NCBI GenBank assembly: GCA_017444015.1
Contig: JAFSXN010000123.1
Coordinates: 1 to 50,974, forward strand
DNA length: 50,974 nucleotides
Source of the DNA: Lachnospiraceae bacterium
GTDB taxonomy: Bacteria; Bacillota; Clostridia; Lachnospirales; Lachnospiraceae
Reading direction: 5' to 3'
Shown piece by piece: positions 42,313 to 50,974 of the stretch (position 1 is the stretch's first letter; the number at the start of each line of letters is the position of its first letter). A program made the position numbers and the translations under genes. The notes under the pieces were generated by a model that saw nothing but the letters and a program-made list of their open reading frames with translations, made no database searches and was not told the origin of the DNA.

Positions 42313-44235
42313 TCAGACGATCCGTTTAAACATTTTCTCAATTTCCGCTTTTGTAAATTTCACGATGGCAGGCCGCCCGTGCGGGCAGTGATAGGGATCG
42401 GATAACCCCAGAAGCTCATCGATCAGGGCCTTTGCCTCCTCGGGTGTCATCGCAGTATTTCCCTTGACCGCGCTTTTGCAGGCCATGGTCGCAAGCCTGT
42501 GCAGAACCTCATCCACGTCCTCCGAAAGATGCTCCTCCGCCAGCTGATCCAGCACGTCCAGAAAATACTCCTGTGCCGAAAGCCCGTACAGATCCGTCGG
42601 CACCGCAAGCAGCCGGATCTCGCTCCCTCCGAAGCTCTCGATCTCAAACCCCAGTTGCAGAAAACGGTCGAGATATTTTTGCAGGATATTCTCCTCGCTC
42701 TTTGAAAGCGTTACGACCGTAGCCGGGCGAAGCTGCTGGGAAGCGATGTTTTTTTCGTGCAGCCGCTTTACCAGACGCTCATACTTGACCTTCTCGTGCG
42801 CCGCATGCTGATCGATGATATAAAGCTCCGAGTGATACTCGATCAGCCAGTAGGTCTGAAAGAGCTGGCCGATGATCCTGTGCTTTGGAAGGGCCTCTCG
42901 TGAAAGAAAGCGCTCTTCCTCAAATAATGACAGCTGCTCGGGTCTATCTGCTTTCTGCGATCTCTCATAAACGAAGTTTTCCCGAAGCTGTGACGTTACT
43001 TCCTCGTCCGTCCCGCTGTAGCTTACAACTACCGGACCCGCCATCTCTTCCCGATCTGATTCCCGCACACTCTGCACAGATGCCGGTTCCTGAGCAGGGG
43101 GATCCTCCCGAAAAGGCGGCAAAACCAACTCCCTCCGCTTTTCCTCAAAGGGTTCCGGAAGAGCTTCTTTAACGAGCAGCTCGCTCTGATCCTTATCTTC
43201 GGAATCGGAAGCTCCCGCATCCGCCCGTACCTCTACGGTCATATCCTGCTCCCTTAAGGCATCCCGGATCGCATCGACGAGCAGCTGATACAGAGGCATT
43301 GCGTTCAAAAACCGGACCTCCATTTTCGTCGGGTGGACGTTGACATCCAGGGTTTCCGCAGGAAGTTCAAGGTACAGCAGAACAAAGGGGTATTTATGCA
43401 GCATCAGATAGGGCTTATAGGCTTCATCCAAGGCTCTTTTTATGATATCGCTCTTAATATATCTTTGGTTTACATAATATATTTCCTGATTTCTCGTGCT
43501 TCTTGCAAGGACCGGCCGCCCGACATACCCTGTGATCCTGATCTCCGGGGTCTCCCCAAGGACCGGAACCAGATTCTCCCGAAGCTCCTTTCCGTAAAGC
43601 GAATAGACGATATCCAGAGGCTTTCCGTTTCCGTAGGATTGCAGTTTTACGCTGCTGTTACTGATAAACTTAAAGGAGATCTCCGTATGGGAAAGCATTA
43701 CCCGCTCCATATAATCCGAGATATACCCTCCCTCGGTCTGGGCGGTTTTTAAAAATTTCCTTCGGGCGGGCGTATTGAAAAACAGATTTCTGACGATAAA
43801 GGTCGTCCCTTCCGGAACACCTGCTTCGTCAAATACCGTCTCTCTGGCTCCCTCGATACAATAGCGGATCCCCGTGACCGCCTGCTTTGTCTTTGTCAGA
43901 AGCTCGACCTGCGAAACCGCGGCGATACTCGACAGCGCCTCTCCCCGAAAGCCGAGGCTTGCGATATGAGGCAGGTCTTCGGCGGAAAGGATCTTGCTGG
44001 TCGTATGCCTTAAAAATGCCGTCCGGATCTGATCTCTCTCGATCCCCGAGCCGTTATCGGTCACACGGATATAGGCGATCCCGCCCTCCTTAATCTCAAC
44101 GGTAATGGCGGTAGCCCCTGCGTCAATGGCGTTCTCCACCAGCTCCTTCACTACGCTTGCCGGGCGCTCAACGACCTCGCCCGCCGCTATTTTATTGATC
44201 GTCTCGGTATCCAGAGCATGAATGACCGCACCCAT
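42313..44235 (-). CDS. mutL: DNA mismatch repair protein MutL
   Basis: The 640-residue protein has the GHKL ATPase motifs ELVENAIDAGAT, VTDNGSGI and GFRGEALSSIAAV at the N-terminus. The C-terminal domain carries the endonuclease signature DQHAAHEKVKYE plus ACKSAVKG and CPHGRP, so this is the nicking type found in bacteria without MutH. It starts 3 bp after mutS ends. Confidence 0.97.
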   Translation of the reverse strand: MGAVIHALDTETINKIAAGEVVERPASVVKELVENAIDAGATAITVEIKEGGIAYIRVTDNGSGIERDQIRTAFLRHTTSKILSAEDLPHIASLGFRGEALSSIAAVSQVELLTKTKQAVTGIRYCIEGARETVFDEAGVPEGTTFIVRNLFFNTPARRKFLKTAQTEGGYISDYMERVMLSHTEISFKFISNSSVKLQSYGNGKPLDIVYSLYGKELRENLVPVLGETPEIRITGYVGRPVLARSTRNQEIYYVNQRYIKSDIIKRALDEAYKPYLMLHKYPFVLLYLELPAETLDVNVHPTKMEVRFLNAMPLYQLLVDAIRDALREQDMTVEVRADAGASDSEDKDQSELLVKEALPEPFEEKRRELVLPPFREDPPAQEPASVQSVRESDREEMAGPVVVSYSGTDEEVTSQLRENFVYERSQKADRPEQLSLFEEERFLSREALPKHRIIGQLFQTYWLIEYHSELYIIDQHAAHEKVKYERLVKRLHEKNIASQQLRPATVVTLSKSEENILQKYLDRFLQLGFEIESFGGSEIRLLAVPTDLYGLSAQEYFLDVLDQLAEEHLSEDVDEVLHRLATMACKSAVKGNTAMTPEEAKALIDELLGLSDPYHCPHGRPAIVKFTKAEIEKMFKRIV

Positions 44236-44238
44236 AAA

Positions 44239-46884
44239 CTACCACCTGTTATTTAATGTATTCTTTAACCGGTTCAGGGTATTTAACGCCTCCATGGGAG
44301 TCATCCGGTTAACGTCCATTTCCTTGATCTCAGCAATGATATCGTCGTCCCGCACGGTATCAAACAGCGACATCTGCGCCATATCGACCTCGTCGTACTT
44401 TTTGACCTCTTTCTTCCTTGTTCCGTCCTCTCCGGCAAGTCTTCGGACATTGATCGTAATGTCGTTATCCGAAAGCTCATCGACGATTTCCTTAGCCCGC
44501 TCGATCACAGCCTCCGGAACCCCCGCAAGCCTTGCTACCTGAATCCCGTAGCTCTTATCCGCGCCGCCTGCGACGATCTTTCTGAGGAAAACGATATCCT
44601 CTCCCTGCTCCTTGACCGCGACGCAGTAATTTTTTACCGAATCAATCTTTCCCTCAAGCTCCGTCAGCTCATGATAATGGGTGGCAAATAAGGTCTTGGC
44701 CCCAAGGAGCTTGGGCTGCGAGATATATTCGATGACCGCCCAGGCGATGGAAAGCCCGTCAAAGGTCGAGGTACCGCGTCCGATCTCATCTAAGATCAGA
44801 AGACTCTTATTCGTCGCGTTCCTCAGGATATTCGCCACCTCCGTCATTTCGACCATAAAGGTGCTCTGACCGCTTGCCAGATCGTCCGAAGCGCCGACCC
44901 TGGTAAAGATCCGGTCGACGAGGCCGATATTCGCGCTCTTTGCGGGAACGAAGCTGCCGATCTGGGCAAGCAGAACAATCAGCGCGGTCTGCCGCATATA
45001 CGTCGACTTTCCGGCCATATTCGGTCCGGTGATGATACTGATCCGGTCCTTTCCGTCCAGATAGGTATTGTTGTCCACGAAGAGATCGTTCTCGATCATG
45101 GTCTCCACTACCGGATGTCTGCCGCCCTTGATGTCGATGATCCCCTTCTCATTTAAGGACGGCCGGACATAGCCATTTCGGACCGCGGTCTGCGCTAAGG
45201 AGCAGTAAGCGTCGATCACCGCGATGATCTTAGCGCTTTTCTGTACCCGTTCCACCGCGTCCGCTACGGTCTGTCGGATCTCGGAGAAGAGATCATATTC
45301 TAATGAAAACAGCTTGTCCTCGGCATTTAAGATCGTATCCTCAAGTTCCTTTAACTTATCCGTCGTATACCGCTCCGCGTTGACCAGGGTCTGCTTTCGG
45401 ATATAGTCCTGCGGAACCAGATTTTTATAGGAATTTGTCACTTCAAAATAATAGCCGAAGACCTTGTTGTACTTGATTCGAAGATTCTTGATCCCGGTCC
45501 TCTCCCGGTCGCTCTCCTCCAGCTCCGAAAGCCATTTCTTTCCCTCGGTTTTGGCCTTCCTCAGCTCATCCACCTTCTCGTTAAAGGAGCTTTTGATGAT
45601 CCCGCCCTCCTTCAGCTGAAGCGGCGGTTCCTCGTTGATCGAATCCTGAATTAGTTTACATAAATCTTCCAATGGATCCAGCTCGTCAAGAAGCGTCTTC
45701 AGCTCCTTCCCGGAAAGATCCTCCCGTAACGCCCGGATATGCGGCAGCATGGAGATCGAGCCGGCAAAAGCGATCATATCCCTGGGATTTGCGGTATGAT
45801 AGCTGATACGGCTCGCGAGTCGCTCCAGGTCATAGATCGGATTCAGATACTCCCGAAGCTCCTCCCGCAAAACATTGTTTTCTACAAGCTCTTCCACCGC
45901 ATTCAATCGGCCGTTGATCTCATCCTTTCGAAGCAGGGGCTGCTCAATAAAGCTCCGAAGCATCCTGGCCCCCATAGCCGTTTTTGTTTTATCCAGGACT
46001 CCGAAGAGCGAACCCTTTTTCTGCTTATCCCGGATCGTTTCTGTTAACTCCAGATTCCTTCTTGTCGCCATATCAAGGAGCATAAAGGAATTCTGCGAAA
46101 ACGAGGTCAGGGTCTTCATATGGCTGATATCCGAGCCCTTATGCAGTTCATAGAGATACTTTAACAGCGCTCCCGCCGCGATCTCTGGCAGGGACCCTTC
46201 CGTAAGACCAAAGCCCGAAAGGGTCTCCACCTTGAAATGCTCCTTTAAGGTCCTCTCACAGAGCTTATCGTCAAAATACCAGGCTTCTAAGGAAAAGACC
46301 GTGATCGACAGCTTATATTTGACGTTCTCGATGTCCACGCCGCTTACTAAAAACGCTTCGTTGCAGATGATCTCCGAGGGCTCGAAGCGGTAGATCTCAT
46401 CTAACATATCTTCCTCGGAATCCACCTCAGTCACTAAGAATTCCCCGGTCGTGATATCCGCGATGGACATCCCGAAGCAGTCCGCCATATATACGATGCA
46501 CATCAGGTAATTATTCCTGGTAGAGTCGAGGGCATCAATATCGAGGTTCGTTCCCGGGGTCACGATCCTTGTAACCTCACGCCGCACCAGGCCCTTTGCT
46601 TCCTTCGGATCCTCCATCTGCTCGCAGATTGCGACCTTGTGGCCGTTCTGGATCAGCTTATTGACGTAGCCCTCCACCGCGTGATGCGGCACGCCGCACA
46701 TAGGCGCTCGCTCCTCAAGACCGCACGCCTTGCCCGTAAGCGTCAGATTCAACTCCTTCGAAGCGATCAGAGCATCCTCAAAAAATATCTCGTAAAAATC
46801 TCCCAGCCGATACATCAGGATACAATCGGAGTATTCCTTCTTTGTATCCATATAATTTTGCATCATCGGTGACAATTCAGACAA
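44239..46884 (-). CDS. mutS: DNA mismatch repair protein MutS, TTG start
   Basis: The 881-residue protein has the mismatch-reading Phe-x-Glu in GDFYEIFFED, Walker A GPNMAGKSTYMRQ, LLILDEIGRGTSTFDG and the dimerisation His in ATHYHEL. I keep the TTG at 46884: it follows GGAGG by eight bases, and the resulting SELSPMMQNYMDTKKEYSD aligns with usual MutS N-termini, whereas the first ATG would cut into that region. The ribosome site lies in the last codons of the RNase gene and the TTG follows its stop directly, so translation is coupled. Confidence 0.97.
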   Translation of the reverse strand: MSELSPMMQNYMDTKKEYSDCILMYRLGDFYEIFFEDALIASKELNLTLTGKACGLEERAPMCGVPHHAVEGYVNKLIQNGHKVAICEQMEDPKEAKGLVRREVTRIVTPGTNLDIDALDSTRNNYLMCIVYMADCFGMSIADITTGEFLVTEVDSEEDMLDEIYRFEPSEIICNEAFLVSGVDIENVKYKLSITVFSLEAWYFDDKLCERTLKEHFKVETLSGFGLTEGSLPEIAAGALLKYLYELHKGSDISHMKTLTSFSQNSFMLLDMATRRNLELTETIRDKQKKGSLFGVLDKTKTAMGARMLRSFIEQPLLRKDEINGRLNAVEELVENNVLREELREYLNPIYDLERLASRISYHTANPRDMIAFAGSISMLPHIRALREDLSGKELKTLLDELDPLEDLCKLIQDSINEEPPLQLKEGGIIKSSFNEKVDELRKAKTEGKKWLSELEESDRERTGIKNLRIKYNKVFGYYFEVTNSYKNLVPQDYIRKQTLVNAERYTTDKLKELEDTILNAEDKLFSLEYDLFSEIRQTVADAVERVQKSAKIIAVIDAYCSLAQTAVRNGYVRPSLNEKGIIDIKGGRHPVVETMIENDLFVDNNTYLDGKDRISIITGPNMAGKSTYMRQTALIVLLAQIGSFVPAKSANIGLVDRIFTRVGASDDLASGQSTFMVEMTEVANILRNATNKSLLILDEIGRGTSTFDGLSIAWAVIEYISQPKLLGAKTLFATHYHELTELEGKIDSVKNYCVAVKEQGEDIVFLRKIVAGGADKSYGIQVARLAGVPEAVIERAKEIVDELSDNDITINVRRLAGEDGTRKKEVKKYDEVDMAQMSLFDTVRDDDIIAEIKEMDVNRMTPMEALNTLNRLKNTLNNRW

Positions 46885-48066
46885 TTACTTTTCCTCCGGA
46901 CACGCTTCCCTTATCATCTCAGAAAGCGTGCTTCCCTCCCGTTTCCTTGTAAGCTCCGCAAGGCCTAACTTCGTAAGCTCGATAAAGGAGGTTTTAACAC
47001 TGTCCTTTTCTATGGCAAGCCTGAGCTCCCTGATCAGACGCTCTTCATCCTCTTTCCGGTCCATATTGATAAAATCAATAATGATGATGCCGGAAAGATT
47101 CCGAAGTCTTATCTGCCTTGCCGCTTCCCTGGCGGCTTCTAAATTGACGAAAAGGATCGTATCCTCTTTTTCCTTCTTCTTATCGATCCTTGCGGTATTC
47201 ACATCAATCGAGACCAAAGCCTCCGTCTGCTCGATTACGATGCTTCCTCCGCTCTTTAACCAGACGCGTCTGTCAAGCGCTCTTTTGATCTCAGCCTCAA
47301 GTCCCTCGAAATGAAACAGGGAGAGCAGCTCATCCTGATAGAGCGTAATGCTTACCCTGTTCTTTAACTCCTCCGGAAGTCCTTCGAGAAATTCCTTTTT
47401 AATTCTCTCGTATTCCTCGGGAAGATCCGTTCTGATCTCAAGGGGCGCATTCAAATCGATCCGGTAAAGCTCCCGGATTAACTCCGCGGGAGGCTCGTAA
47501 AGCAGGGAATAGTCCGTTCGTTTATCCTGAACCAGTAAAATACTGTCCATTTTATCGGACAGTTTCTTTATCTCTCCGACTACTTCCGAAAAATCCACCC
47601 GGGCTGCGTTCGTCCGAAGCAGAACATCATACCGCGGACTTAAATTACTCTCCCCGAAAGTCGCAAGAAAGCTCTCCCTAAGTTTGTTCTTTTCCTCCGG
47701 CTGCAATCTGCCGGAAAAGAGGAGCTTTCCCGAGGGCTTTCCCGCATAGAGCACCGCGCAGTATCTTCCAAAGAGCGAGAGCTTTTTACTTACGCCGTGC
47801 TTCTTGTCGCCTCTGCCCTCCTTGACGATCTGTACCGGAAGCACCGTTTCCGCCTTAACGTCTCCGCCGTCTAAAAACCCGCAGGAATCCGGAGACAGCC
47901 TTACAAAGCCGGAGCCGATATTTTTAATCTGCTTTTCGACTCTTCCAAGCACGATCCGCCCAAGCAGGGAGCTCTCCCGAAACAGGCGAAGCTCCTGAAA
48001 GCCGTCCTCATCCAAAAGCGCATAAAGAAACCTGCCCCGGTAGCTTGTAACGACTGCCCGGACCAT
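46885..48066 (-). CDS. Rne/Rng-family ribonuclease
   Basis: The 393-residue protein has a partial S1-like region (LGRIVLGRVEKQIKNIGSGFVRL) and the RNase E/G catalytic segments VSIDVNTAR and IIIIDFINM, each supplying a metal-binding Asp. It is shorter than E. coli RNase G and I see no zinc-link cysteines. It would cleave single-stranded A/U-rich RNA in rRNA or mRNA processing. The ATG overlaps the upstream stop (TGATG). Confidence 0.88.
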   Translation of the reverse strand: MVRAVVTSYRGRFLYALLDEDGFQELRLFRESSLLGRIVLGRVEKQIKNIGSGFVRLSPDSCGFLDGGDVKAETVLPVQIVKEGRGDKKHGVSKKLSLFGRYCAVLYAGKPSGKLLFSGRLQPEEKNKLRESFLATFGESNLSPRYDVLLRTNAARVDFSEVVGEIKKLSDKMDSILLVQDKRTDYSLLYEPPAELIRELYRIDLNAPLEIRTDLPEEYERIKKEFLEGLPEELKNRVSITLYQDELLSLFHFEGLEAEIKRALDRRVWLKSGGSIVIEQTEALVSIDVNTARIDKKKEKEDTILFVNLEAAREAARQIRLRNLSGIIIIDFINMDRKEDEERLIRELRLAIEKDSVKTSFIELTKLGLAELTRKREGSTLSEMIREACPEEK

Positions 48067-48758
48067 CAGAGGATCTCCCTTCCGATCGCGTCTAAGGACA
48101 CAAAGTCCGGAACAGCACCCGTATACAGCTCAAGCCTCAGGATCCCAAGCAGCTCCTCTGAGAAGACTTCCCCCTTTTCCTCAAACAGCGCCTTCATAAG
48201 AAGCTCAGGCTTCGTATTATCGACACTTCCGCAGGAAAGTCTTACATTTACCGCCTCCCCATCTGGTTTACACTGATAGATAAAGGGTTTTATATCAATC
48301 TCCCTTTCGTTCTTTTTTGTTTTTTTAAGAACGGGGATCGTATCCTTTGTCAATAACCGCGAAAGCTCCGTGAGAAAGGAGAACGACAGCTTTACCCCCT
48401 CCTTTATGCTTACCCGGTAATCCGCCGCGGTAACGCTTGCCATAGCGTTTTCCACCTTTTCCGGAAGCTCCTTGAAGGACAGGATCCGTATCTCCGGGAC
48501 CGAATTCTCATTCAGCAGTACAAGCGCTTCCTTCGAGGCTATCTTTTCCGTGATCTCGATATCCATATACTCGCCGAGGCTTTCCGCCCCAAGTCCTAAA
48601 GGCAGCGCAAAGGACATGATCTGGTGCGGACTCATCCCCTGGGAATAGGCGATGGGAATGCCGCTTCTTCGGATCAGCTGCTGAAAAAAATGCATCAGAT
48701 CCAGATGTCCTAAAAAGCGCATCGAGCCTGTTTTACTGAATTTAACCCTGATTCGCAT
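48066..48758 (-). CDS. DUF2344 / TIGR03936 protein
   Basis: The 230-residue protein has the family start MRIRVKFSKTGSMRFLGHLDLMHFFQQ and SYSQGMSPHQ-type segment (AYSQGMSPHQIMSFALPLGLG). It is almost always next to, or fused to, the TIGR03960 radical SAM protein, with which it overlaps by 17 bp here. Members of the pair are thought to act in RNA or ribosomal-protein modification, but this is not settled. Confidence 0.9.
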   Translation of the reverse strand: MRIRVKFSKTGSMRFLGHLDLMHFFQQLIRRSGIPIAYSQGMSPHQIMSFALPLGLGAESLGEYMDIEITEKIASKEALVLLNENSVPEIRILSFKELPEKVENAMASVTAADYRVSIKEGVKLSFSFLTELSRLLTKDTIPVLKKTKKNEREIDIKPFIYQCKPDGEAVNVRLSCGSVDNTKPELLMKALFEEKGEVFSEELLGILRLELYTGAVPDFVSLDAIGREIL

Positions 48759-50625
48759 AACAGATCCCTCCGCCGTAGACAGCCGCCCCGCAACCGGAGC
48801 ATTTCTCCCTGCAATTTGGCGTGACCTCTTCTCTCTTTGCCTTTTCCCACTCGTTCTTTAAAAAGTCCTTTCGGACACCGATATCGATAAAATCCCAGGG
48901 AAGCAGCTCATCTGTGTCCCTCTCCCTGCACGCAAAAAACGACAGCGACAGTCCGCACTCCGAAAACGCCTCTTTCCAGGGCTGTTCCTTAAAGGTTTCG
49001 GTCCATGCGTCAAAACAGGCGCCCTTTTGATACGCTTTCAGGATAACGGCAGAAAGTCTCCGGTCTCCCCTTGCCATCGCTCCCTCTAAAACGCTTACCG
49101 CCGCGTCGTGCCAGTTATACCGAATGCTCTTTTTGTTCAGCTGCTTCTGCATCTCTTCATTTACCAGATGGGCTTTCGAAAGAAACTCCTCTGCCGTACC
49201 CATCCCCGCCCACTGAAATGGGGTAAAGGGCTTTGGGACAAAAAAGGAGGTGGAGGTCACGATCGAAACCTTCCCCTTTCGCTCCTCCTTGGGAATCAGA
49301 TCGTAGTAGAGCCATGCGATCGAATCGGAGAGCTTTGCGATCCCCCGCATATCCTCCTCAGTCTCTGTGGGAAGTCCCAGCATAAAATACAGCTTGATCC
49401 GATTCCAGCCGCCAAGAAAGGCCTTGGTACAGCCGTCCAGAATATCCTCCTCGGAAAGCCCCTTGTTGATGACGTTCCTAAGTCTCTGGGAGCCGGCCTC
49501 CGGCGCGAAGGTCACAGAGCTTTTCTTGACGTCCTGCACCTTCTTCATGACATCTAACGAGAACGCGTCCACCCGAAGGGAGGGAAGCGAAATGTTTAAT
49601 TTGTTCTCATCGGCGTAATCGATCAGAAAATCGATCAGCTCCGGAAGTCTTGAATAGTCGCTGGAGCTTAAAGAGCTTAAGGAAATCTCATCATGCCCGG
49701 AATTCTTCAGCATACAGACCGCGTAATCCTTAAGTGTACCAAGCTCCCTTTCCCGAAGCGGCCGATAGATCATTCCCGCCTGGCAGAAGCGGCAGCCCCG
49801 GATGCAGCCCCGCATGATCTCAAGCACCACCCGATCCTGTGTCACCTTGATAAATGGCACGATGGGCTTCTTCGGATAATATGTGTCCGTAAAATCGGTC
49901 ACAATCTGGCGTTTAACGACCTTTGGCACCTGATCGTCCTTCGGGGTGAAGGAAATCAGTTTTGCCTCGGGCTCCTCCGACTCATAGCACACCTCATAGA
50001 GTCCCGGCACATAGATCCCGGGGACCTTTGCCGCCTTTTCTAAAAACTCCTGCCGCACAAAGCCGTTCTCAGCGTATTTACATTCCTTATACAGATCTAA
50101 AAGCTCCCGGTATCTCGTTTCGCCCTCCCCGATATATACGAGATCAAAAAAATCGGCGACAGGCTCCGGATTATAGGTACAGGGTCCACCACAAATAAGG
50201 ATAGGGTCGTCGTTTCCCCTATCCTTTGAAAAATAAGGCACTCCGGAAAGCTCCAGGATCTGGCAGATATTCGTATAGCTCATCTCATACTGGAGCGTTA
50301 TCCCGATAAAATCAAATTCCCTGAGAGGATCCTGCGACTCCAGAGCAAAGAGCGGTATTTTCTGCTCCTTTAAGATCTTTGCCAGATCGATCCAGGGGCA
50401 GTAGACCCGTTCGCACCAGACATCCGGAAAGCTGTTGAACATCTCATAGAGGATCTGTATCCCCAGATGCGACATCCCGATCTCATACAGATCCGGAAAG
50501 CACATGGCAAACCGGATATCCACGCTGTCCCTGTCCTTTACAACGCTTCCGACCTCTCCTCCGATATACCGGGCGGGCTTTTCCACCCGAAGCAGTATGT
50601 CCTCCGATAACGCAAGCTGTCTCAT
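48742..50625 (-). CDS. B12-binding-type radical SAM protein, TIGR03960 family
   Basis: The 627-residue protein has an N-terminal B12-like domain (PDLYEIGMSHLGIQILYEM), GGPCTYNPEPVADFFD, and the radical SAM cluster motif CIRGCRFCQAG (CxxxCxxC), then TFAPEAGSQRLRNVINKG. A C-terminal Cys-rich tail holds CREKCSGCGA. Reaction unknown. Its ATG follows the hisIE stop directly. Confidence 0.92.
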   Translation of the reverse strand: MRQLALSEDILLRVEKPARYIGGEVGSVVKDRDSVDIRFAMCFPDLYEIGMSHLGIQILYEMFNSFPDVWCERVYCPWIDLAKILKEQKIPLFALESQDPLREFDFIGITLQYEMSYTNICQILELSGVPYFSKDRGNDDPILICGGPCTYNPEPVADFFDLVYIGEGETRYRELLDLYKECKYAENGFVRQEFLEKAAKVPGIYVPGLYEVCYESEEPEAKLISFTPKDDQVPKVVKRQIVTDFTDTYYPKKPIVPFIKVTQDRVVLEIMRGCIRGCRFCQAGMIYRPLRERELGTLKDYAVCMLKNSGHDEISLSSLSSSDYSRLPELIDFLIDYADENKLNISLPSLRVDAFSLDVMKKVQDVKKSSVTFAPEAGSQRLRNVINKGLSEEDILDGCTKAFLGGWNRIKLYFMLGLPTETEEDMRGIAKLSDSIAWLYYDLIPKEERKGKVSIVTSTSFFVPKPFTPFQWAGMGTAEEFLSKAHLVNEEMQKQLNKKSIRYNWHDAAVSVLEGAMARGDRRLSAVILKAYQKGACFDAWTETFKEQPWKEAFSECGLSLSFFACRERDTDELLPWDFIDIGVRKDFLKNEWEKAKREEVTPNCREKCSGCGAAVYGGGICYANQG

Positions 50626-50974
50626 CTATCTGTTTGCAAGCTCCTCTGTGATATCGCTCCAGGTCAGATCACATTCCGCCATCAGGACCATCATATGATA
50701 GAGGAAATCCGCCATCTCATAGCGTACTTCCTCCTTATTCGGGTTCTTGGCCGCGATCACGATCTCCGTCGCCTCTTCACCGACCTTCTTTAAAATCTTA
50801 TCCAACCCCTTATCGAAAAGATAATTCGTATAGGAGCCGTCCTTCGGATTCTCCTTCCGATCCTTGATCACGGAGAATACCTCTTCAAAGACCTGTAACG
50901 GATTTTTCGTCTCCGACCCTTCTTTTTTCAGGATCTCGTTAAAGAAGCAGGAATAGCTGCCGGTATGGCAGGCC
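50626..50974 (-). CDS. hisIE: Histidine biosynthesis bifunctional protein HisIE (partial, cut by window edge)
   Basis: Only the last ~115 codons are inside the window. Reading from the edge, ACHTGSYSCFFNE is the end of the phosphoribosyl-AMP cyclohydrolase (HisI) domain; it is followed by the phosphoribosyl-ATP pyrophosphatase (HisE) domain with SYTNYLFDKG, KVGEEATEIVIAAKN and EMADFLYHMMVLM. The frame stays open across the right edge, so the GTG near 50871 is not the start. The histidine pathway genes probably continue to the right. Confidence 0.93.
   Translation of the reverse strand, partial: ACHTGSYSCFFNEILKKEGSETKNPLQVFEEVFSVIKDRKENPKDGSYTNYLFDKGLDKILKKVGEEATEIVIAAKNPNKEEVRYEMADFLYHMMVLMAECDLTWSDITEELANR

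Overview
The window reads as chromosomal DNA of a Gram-positive anaerobe of the Clostridia, most likely a Lachnospiraceae-type gut or rumen bacterium. Grounds: AGGAGG-type ribosome binding sites almost everywhere, a tRNA without encoded CCA, GHKL/LytTR two-component proteins, DUF4143 ATPases, and a housekeeping operon (hisIE, TIGR03960 radical SAM, DUF2344, RNase E/G, mutS, mutL, HD protein, miaA, methionine-gamma-lyase-like) typical of that group. Species assignment cannot be made from sequence reading alone.

Left part (1-11.6 kb) is accessory. It holds a broken copy of a GHKL kinase 3' end, a DUF4143 ATPase behind an array of 32-bp spaced palindromes, a MerR regulator-chemoreceptor-solute-binding-protein operon, a second short GHKL kinase, an AAA ATPase preceded by a 29-bp tandem repeat, a 588-residue protein of unknown function, and a second DUF4143 ATPase. 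The centre (11.6-28.3 kb) is a biosynthetic locus. A 4090-residue non-ribosomal peptide synthetase (acyl-type A-T, then three C-A-T modules, then a terminal reductase) is followed by a MATE exporter fused to a histidine-kinase-like ATPase domain and by a 62-residue double-glycine-leader Cys-rich peptide. A LytTR response regulator and 7-TM GHKL kinase are transcribed divergently. The predicted product is an N-acyl-tripeptide aldehyde or alcohol, the class that includes protease inhibitors.

The most interesting signal is regulatory. The NRPS promoter and the promoter of the MerR gene 20 kb away each have a 19-bp -35/-10 spacer, the hallmark of MerR-activated promoters. The two spacers match at 17 of 19 positions, and the two differences are symmetric, so both dyads are kept. 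I infer that this MerR protein, which has a GyrI/BmrR-like ligand domain, controls both itself (with a chemoreceptor and a binding lipoprotein) and the NRPS operon. A second signal is a pair of short double-hairpin elements inserted in frame, in opposite orientations, inside the NRPS gene. Their stems differ by compensatory changes.

The right part starts with tRNA-Thr(CGU), a sodium:alanine symporter, a STAS protein and a membrane-anchored TPR/trypsin-like protease, bounded by two inverted 125-bp structured repeats. Next come two small membrane proteins and a signalling block (BMP-type binding protein, hybrid kinase with HPt, REC-GGDEF diguanylate cyclase). The last 12 kb is the long housekeeping operon on the minus strand, running off the right edge inside hisIE.
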